DNA of 64,000 bases from Butyrivibrio hungatei (GCF_900101605.1 NZ_FMUR01000009.1:115158-179157), one strand, 5' to 3'. Shown: positions 42,730 through 52,410, counted from the stretch's first letter. The notes: a model not told the origin generated them from the sequence alone. Translations and numbers: made by a program.

Positions 42730-44574
42730 CTATATCCTACCTTTCCGTCTCCTTCTCTTATCCTCATACATCAAGGTATCTGCTCTGCTTATATATTCAT
42801 CCAAAGAAACTTTTCCTTTGCCTTCCGTCACAACATATCCAAAGCTGAGTGACAGATCGACGGGAAGTTCTATTTTTCTGGAATCGCGCACCAGATTTTC
42901 TCTGATCTCAACGATACAATCCCTTACTATCTCATCGCTCATAAACTTATCTATGATAAGGAATTCATCACCGCCAAGTCTAAAGCACATTCCCTCAGGG
43001 GTAACATGCTCTTTTAACTCATTGGAAGCACATATTATGGCCTTGTCACCAACTTCGTGGCCATAAGTATCATTCAAATACTTAAGCATATCAAGATCGG
43101 AATAAAGGATAAGCATCTGCCTTCCTTCTTTGTGTCCGTCAGCGATAAGCTTTTCTGCATATTCGCCAAATCCGAGTCTGTTATAAAGGCCCGTAAGAGC
43201 ATCTTTTACAGAAAGATCCGAGAGTTTCTCATTGGCCCTTGCAAGACATTCTTTCTGATAAAGGATCTCCATTCCCGATAAGAATGTGTTGATAAGGTCA
43301 AAAAGGAACTGCTGCTCCATAAGATATATCGGGTTCTTCATTGCGAGATATCCCGCGCTCTTTTCCCTAAAGTGAATGGGAATAAACAGATAGCAATCGC
43401 CTCTGCCCGTTCCTTCAAAAGTCGGGAAAACATTTTTTATACAATCTTCATTGATGTAAGCCGTATCAAAGATCCACTCTTCCTCGGCGGTCTCAAACTG
43501 CGCCCAGAACTTGGGATCAAGTACCATTATGATATCTTCGCATCTGGATACTTTGACAACATCGCGGATAACATCAACCATTTCTTTCATGCTGTCTGCA
43601 TGAGTGATCCTTGAAGAAAGCTTTAATAAGTCATTTGCAAACTCTACGCTGCTCTCATTCCACAGGATATTGCCTTTCATCTGGGCACGGCTGTCAACAA
43701 TGATATCAGACTCGCAGTCGCAGCTGTCCCAATATATATTGGTGGAATTAATATAATTCTCCTGCTCCACAGGCTTTCCGCTCCACAGATCAAGGAAAAG
43801 CTGAATCGCCATCTCTCCGGCATCTTCTCTCTTATAGCTTACGGTAGAGATTCTCGGAGAATAAAATCTTGCCTTGTCAAAATCATCAAATCCCGTTATA
43901 TAAAAGTCCTCGGGACATTTGATTCCGTATTCTTCCGCCTCTGCAAGTACGCCGACCGCAAGATTGTCATTAACACAGATCACCGCATCGGGCATCTTCT
44001 TTTTTGCCCCATACAAGCTTCTAAACGCTTCTCTGCCATCTTTAATATCAAAGCCTCTAAATTCAAGAACATAATCCTTGTTCTTTTTAAGGCCCTTTTC
44101 TTTTGCAAAGTCAACAAGTGCCTTGGCACGTCTCTGACTCTCATAATTTCCTTCAGGCCCCATGACAAACCAAAAGCTCTTGCAGTTCTTTTCATTATAT
44201 AAAAAGCTTATGTTATCATACATGCACTGATAATTATTTACACCAACAAGATAGAAACCGTCTTCCTTTGCATTGATAAGAATAGCCGGTGTTCCCGAAG
44301 CCCTGACTCTTTCTATAACATCTGCCCTTACAGCAGGCTCTTCCGTGTTATTAAGTTCAACTATGACTCCATCAAAATCACAAAAATCAGGGAGATCGAA
44401 TATATCGTGTTCTCCCTGATTATAAAGCTCATCTGTGCTCCAATTGGCATAAGCGTTAAATACATATAAGTTTACATCTGCATCCGCTTCCTTGATCTTG
44501 CTGAGGATTCCACTTATCCATGCGTTAGTGATATATCGTCCCCAGCTTTCCATTACCAGAGCAACTTTCTTCAT
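42730..44574 (-). CDS. LacI-type sugar-binding domain fused to a GGDEF diguanylate cyclase
   Basis: A 614-residue soluble protein. Residues 1-290 are a periplasmic-binding-protein-like domain of the LacI repressor kind (MKKVALVMESWGRYIT, PDAVICVNDNLAVGVLAEAEEYGI, FYITGFDDFDKARF) but without any HTH. Residues about 300-440 look GAF-like. Residues 450-614 are a GGDEF domain with the full active site RLGGDEF (532-538), so it should make c-di-GMP. No RxxD inhibitory site is present before it. It lacks a signal peptide and membrane helices, so it would sense an intracellular sugar. The gene is coupled to the GH13 glucosidase two bases downstream, which suggests that the sugar comes from alpha-glucan breakdown. 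Confidence 0.85.
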   Translation of the reverse strand: MKKVALVMESWGRYITNAWISGILSKIKEADADVNLYVFNAYANWSTDELYNQGEHDIFDLPDFCDFDGVIVELNNTEEPAVRADVIERVRASGTPAILINAKEDGFYLVGVNNYQCMYDNISFLYNEKNCKSFWFVMGPEGNYESQRRAKALVDFAKEKGLKKNKDYVLEFRGFDIKDGREAFRSLYGAKKKMPDAVICVNDNLAVGVLAEAEEYGIKCPEDFYITGFDDFDKARFYSPRISTVSYKREDAGEMAIQLFLDLWSGKPVEQENYINSTNIYWDSCDCESDIIVDSRAQMKGNILWNESSVEFANDLLKLSSRITHADSMKEMVDVIRDVVKVSRCEDIIMVLDPKFWAQFETAEEEWIFDTAYINEDCIKNVFPTFEGTGRGDCYLFIPIHFREKSAGYLAMKNPIYLMEQQFLFDLINTFLSGMEILYQKECLARANEKLSDLSVKDALTGLYNRLGFGEYAEKLIADGHKEGRQMLILYSDLDMLKYLNDTYGHEVGDKAIICASNELKEHVTPEGMCFRLGGDEFLIIDKFMSDEIVRDCIVEIRENLVRDSRKIELPVDLSLSFGYVVTEGKGKVSLDEYISRADTLMYEDKRRRRKGRI

Positions 44575-44710
44575 AAGCCCTTATTCTCCTAAATATCAAA
44601 ATGCCACTTCGTAGACAAATGTACTTTTTGCCGACACACTTAGTATAACACACATCTTCAATAATTATAAATAGGGCAATTTCATTCTTTATGCTTTTTT
44701 AAGTCAATTT

Positions 44711-45973
44711 TTAAGACAAAACTATCATTATCCTTGTTCCAAGTTCCGTTCTTGAAACAACTTCAAAGTGTCCGCCGTGTCTGTCCACTATCCATTTTGC
44801 TATAGAAAGTCCAAGTCCCGTTCCCTGAAAACTTCTGGCTTCATCGGCTCTGTAGAATCTTTCAAACATGTGCTCAACGTCATTTTGCGTCATGCCGATA
44901 CCCGTATCCTGCACCATCATGTACGGCCTGTCATCATCTGTACGCCCGACTCCAAGAATTATCTCATCATTTTTATTCGTATACTTTGCGGCATTATCCA
45001 CAAGTATGCGAACCGCCTGCTTAAGGAGCGTTCGATCGGCCTCAATCGTTATAAGCTCAGACGCATCCCTGAACTTGTACGGGTGCTCTTCATCTATCAT
45101 AAATGATTCCTCATATATTTCCTTCATAAGTTCATTTAAGAGAATATTCTCTTTCTGCAATACGGTCTTTCCGCTATCGCCCCTCGCAAGGAAAAGAAGC
45201 TGCTCAACAAGGCGGTTCATATTCTCGACCTCATTGGAAATGGCAAGAATAGACTCATCAAGCACTTTTTCATCAGTTCTTCCCCAGCGTTCAAGCATAT
45301 CTGCATATCCCCTTATGACTGCGATAGGGGTTCTAAGCTCATGCGAAGCGTCATTTACAAAACGTGCCTGCTGCCTATATGAATCCTGAAGTCTTTCTAT
45401 CAAATGATTGACCGCCTGCTCTATCCCCAAAAGATCCCTGTCGTTAAAATTTATCGTTCCCTCAGGATCTGCATTCTCTATCGCGTCTTCAATAAGTCTG
45501 AATTTATCCTCAGAAAAAGCAAGTCTGTTCAGTTCATCTGCTTTTTCCGCAATCTCGCGGATTGGTCTAAGCGTGCGACGTGCCTTTCCAAATACAACAG
45601 GAAGTGATAGCAAAAGCCCTATCATCTGCATAGCAAAAAGTATCGCCACAAAAACAGTTATTCTGAAAAACACGGTAAAAAAATCTACGGACATAAGCAT
45701 TTTTCCGTCCGTAGAAAAAACACGGTAGCACAATTCGCCTATATGACCGGTCTCTGAATAAAAACTTCGATTGCGGCCCAAAAAATCAAAATTCCCGATA
45801 ACCTCGAGTTCTTTCATATACACCCATCCCGCATTCAGCAGAATAAATAGCAGCAGATCGGTTTTTAAATATACTTTAGCCTTTGCCAGGCTTATCTGAA
45901 CAGCGATATGGTGCGTAATGGATGTCATTTTTTTTGACGGACGCACATTATTCTGCATCGGATTTGATGACAT
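44711..45973 (-). CDS. Sensor histidine kinase
   Basis: A 420-residue membrane kinase: helices near 38-52 and 99-127 enclose a short extracytoplasmic sensor, followed by HAMP-like sequence, the dimerisation domain with phospho-acceptor H211 in NDASHELRTPIAVI, and an ATPase domain with N box VDNAAKYT, G1 DTGIGM and G2 GTGLGLSIAK. The start at 45973 has GGGGAG six bases upstream and overlaps the response regulator gene by 26 bp. The signal is unknown; no transport or target genes are adjacent. Confidence 0.92.
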   Translation of the reverse strand: MSSNPMQNNVRPSKKMTSITHHIAVQISLAKAKVYLKTDLLLFILLNAGWVYMKELEVIGNFDFLGRNRSFYSETGHIGELCYRVFSTDGKMLMSVDFFTVFFRITVFVAILFAMQMIGLLLSLPVVFGKARRTLRPIREIAEKADELNRLAFSEDKFRLIEDAIENADPEGTINFNDRDLLGIEQAVNHLIERLQDSYRQQARFVNDASHELRTPIAVIRGYADMLERWGRTDEKVLDESILAISNEVENMNRLVEQLLFLARGDSGKTVLQKENILLNELMKEIYEESFMIDEEHPYKFRDASELITIEADRTLLKQAVRILVDNAAKYTNKNDEIILGVGRTDDDRPYMMVQDTGIGMTQNDVEHMFERFYRADEARSFQGTGLGLSIAKWIVDRHGGHFEVVSRTELGTRIMIVLS

Positions 45974-46667
45974 AGCCTACTCCCCTCACGGTAGTGATCA
46001 TATTGACATCATACGCATCATCAATCTTTGAACGAAGATATCTGATGTAAACATCAATCATATTGGTTTCTCCGACATAATCATAACCGCACACTTTCTC
46101 AAGAAGGGTGTCCCTCGAAAGTACAATGTCTTTATTCTTTAGAAGCATTTCAAGCATCAGGAATTCACGGTTTGTAAGCGAGATAATATGCCCGTCATAA
46201 GTAACTTCACGCTTTTTCTCATCAAGTCTGAGCTTCTGCCAGGTATAAACGCCCTCTTCCTTTGTGGCAGAGACGCCACTTGTCGTACTTTCCGCGCCCA
46301 CTTTTCCATGAAGTTTAAGTGCAACCCTGACTCTTGCAAGAAGTTCCTCGATGGCAAAGGGCTTGGTGATGTAATCCACCGCTCCGCCATCGAGTCCCGA
46401 TACTTTATCCATGACTTCGTCACGCGCTGTCAAAAGAATAGTCGGCGTCGGATTATCCTGCATAAGACGCCTTAAGACCTCAAGACCGTTCAATCCGGGC
46501 AGCATGATATCAAGAAGTATAAGGTCAAAATTTCCTTCAGTAGCCATCTTAAGGCCTTCGCGGCCATCGGCCGCTTTGCTCACTTCATATCCTTCATGCT
46601 GTAACTCAAGTTCAACAAATCTTGCGAGTTTTTCTTCATCTTCAACTATAAGTAAATGTGCCGCCAT
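45948..46667 (-). CDS. OmpR-family response regulator
   Basis: A 239-residue regulator: receiver domain with the acidic pair DEE near residue 10, phospho-acceptor aspartate in DLILLDIMLPG, and KPF lysine motif (ITKPFAIEELLARV), then a winged-helix DNA-binding domain (LTNREFLMLEMLLKNKDIVLSRDTLLEKVCGYDY ... VDVYIRYLRSKID). It resembles ArlR/CssR-type regulators. A 15-residue linker rich in Ser/Thr joins the domains. It is paired with the kinase encoded immediately downstream. Confidence 0.94.
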   Translation of the reverse strand: MAAHLLIVEDEEKLARFVELELQHEGYEVSKAADGREGLKMATEGNFDLILLDIMLPGLNGLEVLRRLMQDNPTPTILLTARDEVMDKVSGLDGGAVDYITKPFAIEELLARVRVALKLHGKVGAESTTSGVSATKEEGVYTWQKLRLDEKKREVTYDGHIISLTNREFLMLEMLLKNKDIVLSRDTLLEKVCGYDYVGETNMIDVYIRYLRSKIDDAYDVNMITTVRGVGYVIKSDAE

Positions 46668-46698
46668 GTAATACTCCCGTCGTGTTTAGTCAAAACTG

Positions 46699-47229
46699 TT
46701 ATGATTCCGAAGAATTGTGATGAAATTCTTCCTTAACCTGTTCTGCAGTCTCTTTTGCCTTATCCATCACGTTATTTGCGCCCTGCAGATTATTTTTTCC
46801 ATAGAATTTATAATTCCAGTCAAAGAACAATGAAATTACAATAAGTACAAATACAAACCACCAGCCGAGTACCAATATCAAAACCGCCGTCCAAAGAGGA
46901 AGGTCGATCACCTGCTCATCATGATGCGAAACTTTCATGTGATTGTTTGAAAGATAGTCGATCACGTTTTTAAGGATTTCTTTAATCTTGGTTCCCCATT
47001 TCTCACCGCAATCTTTTTCATTGCCGACAGGAACCATTTCGTAACCGGGTTCTTTTGTATATTCCGTTGAATATACCTGCTGATCGGGCTTTGTAACCTT
47101 ACCCTCTTTCTCCAAAACGATCATGGCGTCAAGAAGATCGCCGTTTGCCTCATCAAGCGCTGCCTTAGCCTCCTCATAAGTGATGTTCGCTCTTGTTCTT
47201 AATTTTTCAATCTTTTCAAATTCGTCCAT
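46699..47229 (-). CDS. UBA-like domain and DUF4342 membrane protein
   Basis: A 176-residue protein. Residues 1-45 (FEKIEKLRTRANITYEEAKAALDEANGDLLDAMIVLEKEG) form a UBA/TS-N-type three-helix bundle like the one in EF-Ts. Residues about 80-145 match DUF4342 (KIKEILKNVIDYLSNNHMKV ... LPLWTAVLILVLGWWFVFVLIVISLFF) with one or two membrane helices. The last 30 residues are charged. Such proteins are common in Firmicutes near two-component systems and stress genes, but their role is unknown. AAAGGAAA precedes the start. It may be read together with the downstream regulator and kinase. Confidence 0.8.
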   Translation of the reverse strand: MDEFEKIEKLRTRANITYEEAKAALDEANGDLLDAMIVLEKEGKVTKPDQQVYSTEYTKEPGYEMVPVGNEKDCGEKWGTKIKEILKNVIDYLSNNHMKVSHHDEQVIDLPLWTAVLILVLGWWFVFVLIVISLFFDWNYKFYGKNNLQGANNVMDKAKETAEQVKEEFHHNSSES

Positions 47230-47381
47230 AGTATATTTCCTTTCTCTGTTTAGGATTTTTTTCTGTTCACTGTAATCAATATAGGCATTCTAAATTAAAC
47301 AATCCTTTGAGAAAGATTAAAAACAGATTAATGTCATTATAATGTTTATTGCATAGAAAGGTCTATACCGTGAAAGAAAAA

Positions 47382-47419
47382 GGCTTATGTACATATCTTT
47401 TTCGATCTGTACATAAGCC
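47382..47419 (-). terminator. Terminator of the galactoside ABC operon
   Basis: GGCTTATGTACA and TGTACATAAGCC form a perfect 12-bp stem with a 14-base loop. In the leftward direction it is followed by TTTTTCTTTC, 13 bp past the permease stop. Confidence 0.88.
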
Positions 47420-47431
47420 ATATAGTTTTTA

Positions 47432-48283
47432 TTATCCCTTGATCGCGCCTCCGGACACGCCCTCAACATAGAACTTCTGCATGATGATAAACAGAATCGA
47501 TATCGGTATGGAAACCAGTAATCCTCCTGCGCAGAATATTGAGAAGTACTTGTTTATAAGTGACTTATCAAGCATGTTGTAAAGTCCGATCGCAATAGTC
47601 CAGTCTTTTGAAAGACCGGAATTGAGCATAAGCTTTGCAAGTACGAAATCCCCCCATGGAACAAGGAATGAGGCGATTACCTGATAAACAATTATAGGTT
47701 TACAGATAGGAAGTATGATATTAAGCATGATCTCAAGCTCATTGGCTCCTTCAAGTCTTGCCGACTCACGCAAAGATATGGGAATTGTATCCATGAAGCC
47801 TTTAACTATAAGGAATCCAAGTCCGGAACCCGCCGAATATACTATTATCATACCAATGTGACTGTTTGTAAGTCCGAGTGACTTAAGCACAAAGTATACG
47901 GCTATCATAGACAGTACGCCGGGGAACATATTCAAAACAACGCTGAATACCATAAGTTGCTTACGTCCGGGGAATCTCAAACAGCAAAATGCATAACCGA
48001 CCATAAATATAAATACCGTGGAAATTATGCAAGTAAAGATTGCTATGATAAGCGTGTTTTTAAACCAGGTCACATACTGAACAACAGAGTCCGGTTTGAA
48101 CAAAATGGTGGCAAAGTTATTTACCGACCATGTCTCAGGAAAGAAATGAGATATGTCAATTCCCTTGTATCCGCTGAATGCTGTAACCACAAGCCAAATA
48201 ATCGGTATTATCCATACAAATGTAATGAACGCCAATAAAATATGAAGGAGGCTTGATACAATAAATCTTTTTACTTTCATCAC
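47432..48283 (-). CDS. ABC sugar permease, MalG/GanQ type
   Basis: A 283-residue six-helix permease, last gene of the galactoside operon. The EAA loop is SLRESARLEGANELEIMLNIILP, and the C-terminus FYVEGVSGGAIKG is the typical MalG ending. The frame begins with GTG at 48283 (GGAGG seven bases upstream) or ATG at 48280; both overlap the end of the upstream permease gene. It pairs with the MalF-type protein. Confidence 0.92.
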   Translation of the reverse strand: MMKVKRFIVSSLLHILLAFITFVWIIPIIWLVVTAFSGYKGIDISHFFPETWSVNNFATILFKPDSVVQYVTWFKNTLIIAIFTCIISTVFIFMVGYAFCCLRFPGRKQLMVFSVVLNMFPGVLSMIAVYFVLKSLGLTNSHIGMIIVYSAGSGLGFLIVKGFMDTIPISLRESARLEGANELEIMLNIILPICKPIIVYQVIASFLVPWGDFVLAKLMLNSGLSKDWTIAIGLYNMLDKSLINKYFSIFCAGGLLVSIPISILFIIMQKFYVEGVSGGAIKG

Positions 48284-49779
48284 ATGAATACCTCCTCTCT
48301 TTCACCTGCTACGATCCTGCTAAATGAAAGAATAGTAAATATCGAACATATCGAGAATACAATGACGCCGATGACCGAAGCCATCTTGTAGTCATAATAC
48401 TCGTTTGTCAATCTAAAGAGCCACGTTACAAGAAGGTCTACTTCTTTTCCGTGTGAATTGGCAAGCGCCTGATCCGTCGTTACATATACATCCTGCGTAA
48501 GCAGATAGATTATATTAAAGTTATTGATATTTCTAACGAAATCGGTTACAAAAGTCGGTCCCTCAACAAACATAACATACGGCATGGTCACGTTTCTAAA
48601 TATCTCAAACGGTGACGCTCTGTCGATCATCGCCGCCTCGATCTGATCTCTTGGAATATTCAAAAGAATTCCTGTAGATATCAGTATCTGATACGGAATA
48701 CCAACCCAGATATTTATTATAACAATTGTAGCTTTTGCCCAGCCCGGACTTGTAAGAAAAGGAATGTATGTAATATTCTTGCTCACAAGTCCTATATTCT
48801 GCAAAAAAGCGGTTATTCCGACATTGGAACATATCGAATTGACAATACCGGAATCCGCAAAGAAATTTCTTACCAAAAGTAGCGTTACAAACTGAGGTAC
48901 CGCAATGGTAACTATAAACAATGTCCTCCAGAATCTCTTCAACTTGATGAGCCTTGAATTAATAAGCAGTGCAATGAGGTGTCCAAGCAGGAAATTCGAT
49001 ACTGTCGCAAGGAACGCCCACAAAAAAGTCCATTCCAAAATTTTCCTGAATGCATATCCAAAGGAAGACGAAGTTGTCTGTGTAAAGAGTTTTACAAAGT
49101 TTCTGAATCCAACCCAGGTAAACAGTTCACTCGGCGGCAAATGATTCTGGTCGTAATTGGTAAATGCAATCGTAATAAGGATCAATATCGGAATGATATT
49201 CATCAAAATAACGCCAAGGATAGGGAATGAAAGAAGTGTAATATGAAACTTCTCGCCCAAAAGCTCTTTGAAATCTTCGCCGAAAGTATTTACATGCTTT
49301 CTTGCCTCCAGTAAAAGCTGAGTCTTATACATGCTCTTGATATTACTTACCCAGAATAAAAAGAACATGAAAATAATAAACAGTGCTCCTACCGATCCAA
49401 GCAATATCATAAATGAATTATCATAATCATTTACCGTATTCTGCATCGTAAGAGGATCGAAAATTGCTTCTCTTTTCACTGTTCCAAGTGTACTGAACTT
49501 AGCAAGATTGGGTGCGGCACCAAAAATGAGATATACAATAAACAGTGCCTGCACAATAAAAACAAGCACACCTTTCATAAACTGATAATTGTATATGTGC
49601 CCCAATCCCATAAATACGGTCGACAATTTCAAACAAGTGCTGCCCTCCGAAAGACAGGTACCCAGCTCCTTGAAATATTTTACGATCGGATTTACTTTGG
49701 GTTCCTTCTTGGTACGAACAGTCTTTTGATTACGCGGATAATTTTTATGACTAGTCGGATAGCTCCTATAATTAGCCAA
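48280..49779 (-). CDS. ABC sugar permease, MalF/GanP type with long N-terminus
   Basis: A 499-residue permease. Residues 1-35 are basic (many Lys, Arg, Tyr), then extra N-terminal helices (about 65-165) precede the standard core. The EAA loop is IPRDQIEAAMIDRASPFEIFRNVTMP. The extended N-terminal region with VYLIFGAAPNLAKFSTLGTV and an extra pair of helices is typical of the GanP/CycB branch of MalF proteins. It is preceded by the binding-protein gene and a hairpin. ATG has GAAAGGAGTG just upstream. Confidence 0.92.
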   Translation of the reverse strand: MANYRSYPTSHKNYPRNQKTVRTKKEPKVNPIVKYFKELGTCLSEGSTCLKLSTVFMGLGHIYNYQFMKGVLVFIVQALFIVYLIFGAAPNLAKFSTLGTVKREAIFDPLTMQNTVNDYDNSFMILLGSVGALFIIFMFFLFWVSNIKSMYKTQLLLEARKHVNTFGEDFKELLGEKFHITLLSFPILGVILMNIIPILILITIAFTNYDQNHLPPSELFTWVGFRNFVKLFTQTTSSSFGYAFRKILEWTFLWAFLATVSNFLLGHLIALLINSRLIKLKRFWRTLFIVTIAVPQFVTLLLVRNFFADSGIVNSICSNVGITAFLQNIGLVSKNITYIPFLTSPGWAKATIVIINIWVGIPYQILISTGILLNIPRDQIEAAMIDRASPFEIFRNVTMPYVMFVEGPTFVTDFVRNINNFNIIYLLTQDVYVTTDQALANSHGKEVDLLVTWLFRLTNEYYDYKMASVIGVIVFSICSIFTILSFSRIVAGEREEVFM

Positions 49780-49816
49780 TTATCTCACTCCTTTCTCTTA
49801 CCCTTTTTTGACAAAT

Positions 49817-49848
49817 ATAACCCCATACCTCATTCGATATGGGGTTAT
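49817..49848 (-). promoter_or_regulatory. Intercistronic hairpin after the galactoside binding-protein gene
   Basis: ATAACCCCATA and TATGGGGTTAT form an 11-bp perfect stem with a 10-base loop, between the binding-protein stop (49885) and the permease start (49779). No good T-run follows. It likely raises binding-protein expression over that of the permeases. Confidence 0.7.
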
Positions 49849-49884
49849 ACTTTGACGGCCGGTAACAGGCCAAAAATTCAGTTT

Positions 49885-51207
49885 TTAGTCATTAGCCGGT
49901 GCTGTGATACCTTCAACTGCCGTGTCAAGAAGCTGCTGAAGATCCGTATTGTCAGGATTTCCGCTGGCAAGAATCTGTCCGAGTGTCTCAGCGGGACTCC
50001 AGTAATTTCCTCCGATAATCTGAGGCGTTGAGAAAGGTGCCTGAGCTGCGAGAGCTGAAATAGCTTTATCGCTCTTAACCGCATCCGATGAAGCCGCATT
50101 TATATTGGAAGGTCCTAAGTTTCTGGCCTCAAATCTTGCTGTCTGAACTTCCTCTGAAGTAAGATACTCAGCAAGAAGCATAGCCCAACCGATATTCTTG
50201 GCATGAGGATTTACTCCGATAAGCTTAAATCCGGAATATGATGAAAGCTGACAATCTTTGCCACCGATCTTCATTGTGGGAAGTTTACTTGCTTCGTAAT
50301 TTTCTCCCCAGGCATCTGCAGCAACCTGTGCATTCCAGATACCGTTGATGGCTGCGCAAACAGTTCCATCCTTAATTCCTGTAACTGTGGTTCCATCATC
50401 CATATTAACAACAACACCAGAAGCAACTGCATCAAGGATTGCCTGACATACGTCAACACCGCCCTCTCCGTTCCAGTTACAAGTGTTTGTTTTTCCGTCT
50501 TCGTTAAGTGTTGCATCAAGGCCGACAGCCTTAAAGAAACCGTAAAGGTACCATCCGTTCTTAAACTCGATTGCAATCTTCTTACCTGCAGTCTTTGCAT
50601 CGGCAATCATTGCTTCAAGATTTGAAGGATCTTTGATAACTTCACTGTTATAGAACATAAAGTATCCGTTATCTGCCGTCATAGGGTAAGCATAAAGCTT
50701 TCCTCCTACCGTTGCGGCATCAACAGAAGTCTGAACATTGGCATTCTTTACATCATATGTATAAGTAGCCAGCACTTCCTGAAGTGCTCCCGCATTAACA
50801 AGATCATTGATCTGATCGTGCGCAAAAGTATATACATCAGCAGCAGCTTCAACATCTGTAAGAACTTTATCCTTTGCTGTAGACTCTGACTCTGCGCCAA
50901 GTGTGATGTTAAATGTTATATCAGGATAGAGAGCCTTGAAATCTTCAATAACTCCCTGTGTAAAATCCTGGTCTTCCTCGGAAGCCCATAGTGTAAGATC
51001 GACAGGACCTGTCGTATTGTTTATAAGGTTCTGAACTGCATCTGCGGAAGCTTCGCCCCCCGATTCTGCGCTATCTCCGGAGTTATCAGCTGCAGGTTCT
51101 GTTTGAGTCTCTTCCGTATCGTTGGCAACCTCAGGATTGCCACACCCCGTAATAGCAGCTGCAACCATCATAGATGCCAAAGCAATTGATAGAAACTTCT
51201 TTTTCAT
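49885..51207 (-). CDS. Sugar-binding lipoprotein, MalE/GanS type
   Basis: A 440-residue lipoprotein of the maltose-binding family. The signal ends in ITGC (C22 lipidated), followed by an acidic Glu/Thr/Ser linker, then the fold with VDLTLWASEEDQDFTQGVIEDFKALYPDITF at the start and the GKDCQLSSYSGFKLIGVN hinge region. The ATG at 51207 is set by AGGAGGG nine bases upstream. Since the locus has GH42 and galK, the ligand is inferred to be a beta-galacto-oligosaccharide, as for GanS of Bacillus subtilis, rather than maltose. Confidence 0.9.
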   Translation of the reverse strand: MKKKFLSIALASMMVAAAITGCGNPEVANDTEETQTEPAADNSGDSAESGGEASADAVQNLINNTTGPVDLTLWASEEDQDFTQGVIEDFKALYPDITFNITLGAESESTAKDKVLTDVEAAADVYTFAHDQINDLVNAGALQEVLATYTYDVKNANVQTSVDAATVGGKLYAYPMTADNGYFMFYNSEVIKDPSNLEAMIADAKTAGKKIAIEFKNGWYLYGFFKAVGLDATLNEDGKTNTCNWNGEGGVDVCQAILDAVASGVVVNMDDGTTVTGIKDGTVCAAINGIWNAQVAADAWGENYEASKLPTMKIGGKDCQLSSYSGFKLIGVNPHAKNIGWAMLLAEYLTSEEVQTARFEARNLGPSNINAASSDAVKSDKAISALAAQAPFSTPQIIGGNYWSPAETLGQILASGNPDNTDLQQLLDTAVEGITAPAND

Positions 51208-51262
51208 AATCGTTTCCCTCCTAACAATTATATGTAATATAAAAGTTCTTCTGCCTGTACAA

Positions 51263-51291
51263 TTGCGCAAAATCACACGCAAACGGTTGTC
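51263..51291. promoter_or_regulatory. Operator sites before the binding-protein gene
   Basis: CGCAAACGGTTGTC at 51278-51291 matches CGCAATTGGTTGTC at 52488-52501 at 12 of 14 positions. TTGCGCAA (51263-51270) is a nearby palindrome. Both lie downstream of the predicted promoter, a repressor position. Confidence 0.7.
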
Positions 51292-51302
51292 CATACTATT
51301 AT

Positions 51303-51331
51303 ATTTTACCTTTTTTACGAGATTGCATCAA
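51303..51331 (-). promoter_or_regulatory. Promoter of the galactoside ABC genes
   Basis: Minus-strand TTGATG (51326-51331), 17-base spacer, TAAAAT (51303-51308); a TATAAT at 51298-51303 is an alternative -10. The -35 overlaps the end of the upstream LacI gene, so both separate and read-through transcription are possible. Confidence 0.5.
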
Positions 51332-52371
51332 TGTTTTTTTGATAACATAATCGAATTATCGATTTTCTGTGTAGATTCTTTCATTAACACTTTATAGCCC
51401 AGAATGCTTTTTTCCGGAACCTCTTCACCGTCTATCAGTTTAAGAAGCGTCCTACATGCAACGTTCCCAAGCTCCTTCGGATCATATTGAAGCGCAGTGA
51501 CCTGAGGCTGGTTCCCCGCGAGAAGATCGCTGTTGTAAAAAGATGCTATCCCCACATCTCCGGGAACACACACACCGTCTTTCCTAAGTTTCAATATCAC
51601 ATCACGGCATATGCTGTCGTCCATACATACTATGCACTCTGCGCCGGATCTAACCGCTAGATCTGCTGCGTTTTCAACTTCTTTGGAAGTTTCGTTTCCA
51701 AGTAGGAGCATATCGGGCTTAACTTCAATACCTGCTGACTCAAGTCCCATCTCAAAACCACGCTGCCTTGCCATATTCACCATATGACTAAGTGAACCGC
51801 CGATCAAAACAAGCTTTTTATATCCGCATTTTATAAGAGCAGATGTCATCTCCATGCAGGCCTTCTCCTGATCGTTGTCAACCTGAATGACGCCCTTTTC
51901 TTTGGTGCTTCCCACAGTAACAAACGGGATATTCATGCTTTTTAAATACTTAACGGAAAGATCGTTGACCATTGTGCGTCCGAGGATCACGCCGTCTACT
52001 TTTTTATTTTTGACGATTCTTTCCAAATGAGAAATATTATCCTCGTACACAAGCGAGATCAGAACATCATAATCCGTAGCCATTGTAACTTCGCAGACTC
52101 CCGCCATGCACCTTTGGAAAAAAGGGAGCGCATATACATTCGAATCCCCCGGGATTGCCCAGCATATGTTGTATTTCTTCTGGTCTGCAAGGCCTTTTGC
52201 CATCGGATTAGGTCTGTAGTTGTTTTTTTCTATATACTCAAGGACTCTCTGCCTTGTTTCATTTCCTATTCTGCCTTTGCCGGAGATTGCACGTGAAACC
52301 GTTGTTTTTGACACCCCCAAGGCTTCCGCCACGTCCCCTATGGTTATGTTCTTTTTCTCATTCTCTCCCAT
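51328..52371 (-). CDS. LacI-family regulator of the galactoside locus
   Basis: A 347-residue repressor: HTH and hinge ITIGDVAEALGVSKTTVSRAISGKGRIGNETRQRVLEYIEKNNYRPNPMAKGL (residues 9-61), then a sugar-binding core with VNDLSVKY, LIGGSLSHMVNMARQRGFEMGL and CIVCMDDSICRDVILKLRKDG. AAGAGG lies nine bases before the ATG. It precedes the ABC genes on the same strand and is divergent from GH42-galK. Matching operator sequences lie before both transcription units, so it probably controls the whole locus. Confidence 0.9.
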   Translation of the reverse strand: MGENEKKNITIGDVAEALGVSKTTVSRAISGKGRIGNETRQRVLEYIEKNNYRPNPMAKGLADQKKYNICWAIPGDSNVYALPFFQRCMAGVCEVTMATDYDVLISLVYEDNISHLERIVKNKKVDGVILGRTMVNDLSVKYLKSMNIPFVTVGSTKEKGVIQVDNDQEKACMEMTSALIKCGYKKLVLIGGSLSHMVNMARQRGFEMGLESAGIEVKPDMLLLGNETSKEVENAADLAVRSGAECIVCMDDSICRDVILKLRKDGVCVPGDVGIASFYNSDLLAGNQPQVTALQYDPKELGNVACRTLLKLIDGEEVPEKSILGYKVLMKESTQKIDNSIMLSKKH

Positions 52372-52410
52372 ACCGTAAAACCTCTTATAAAAACCCCTAT
52401 TTATATGATG

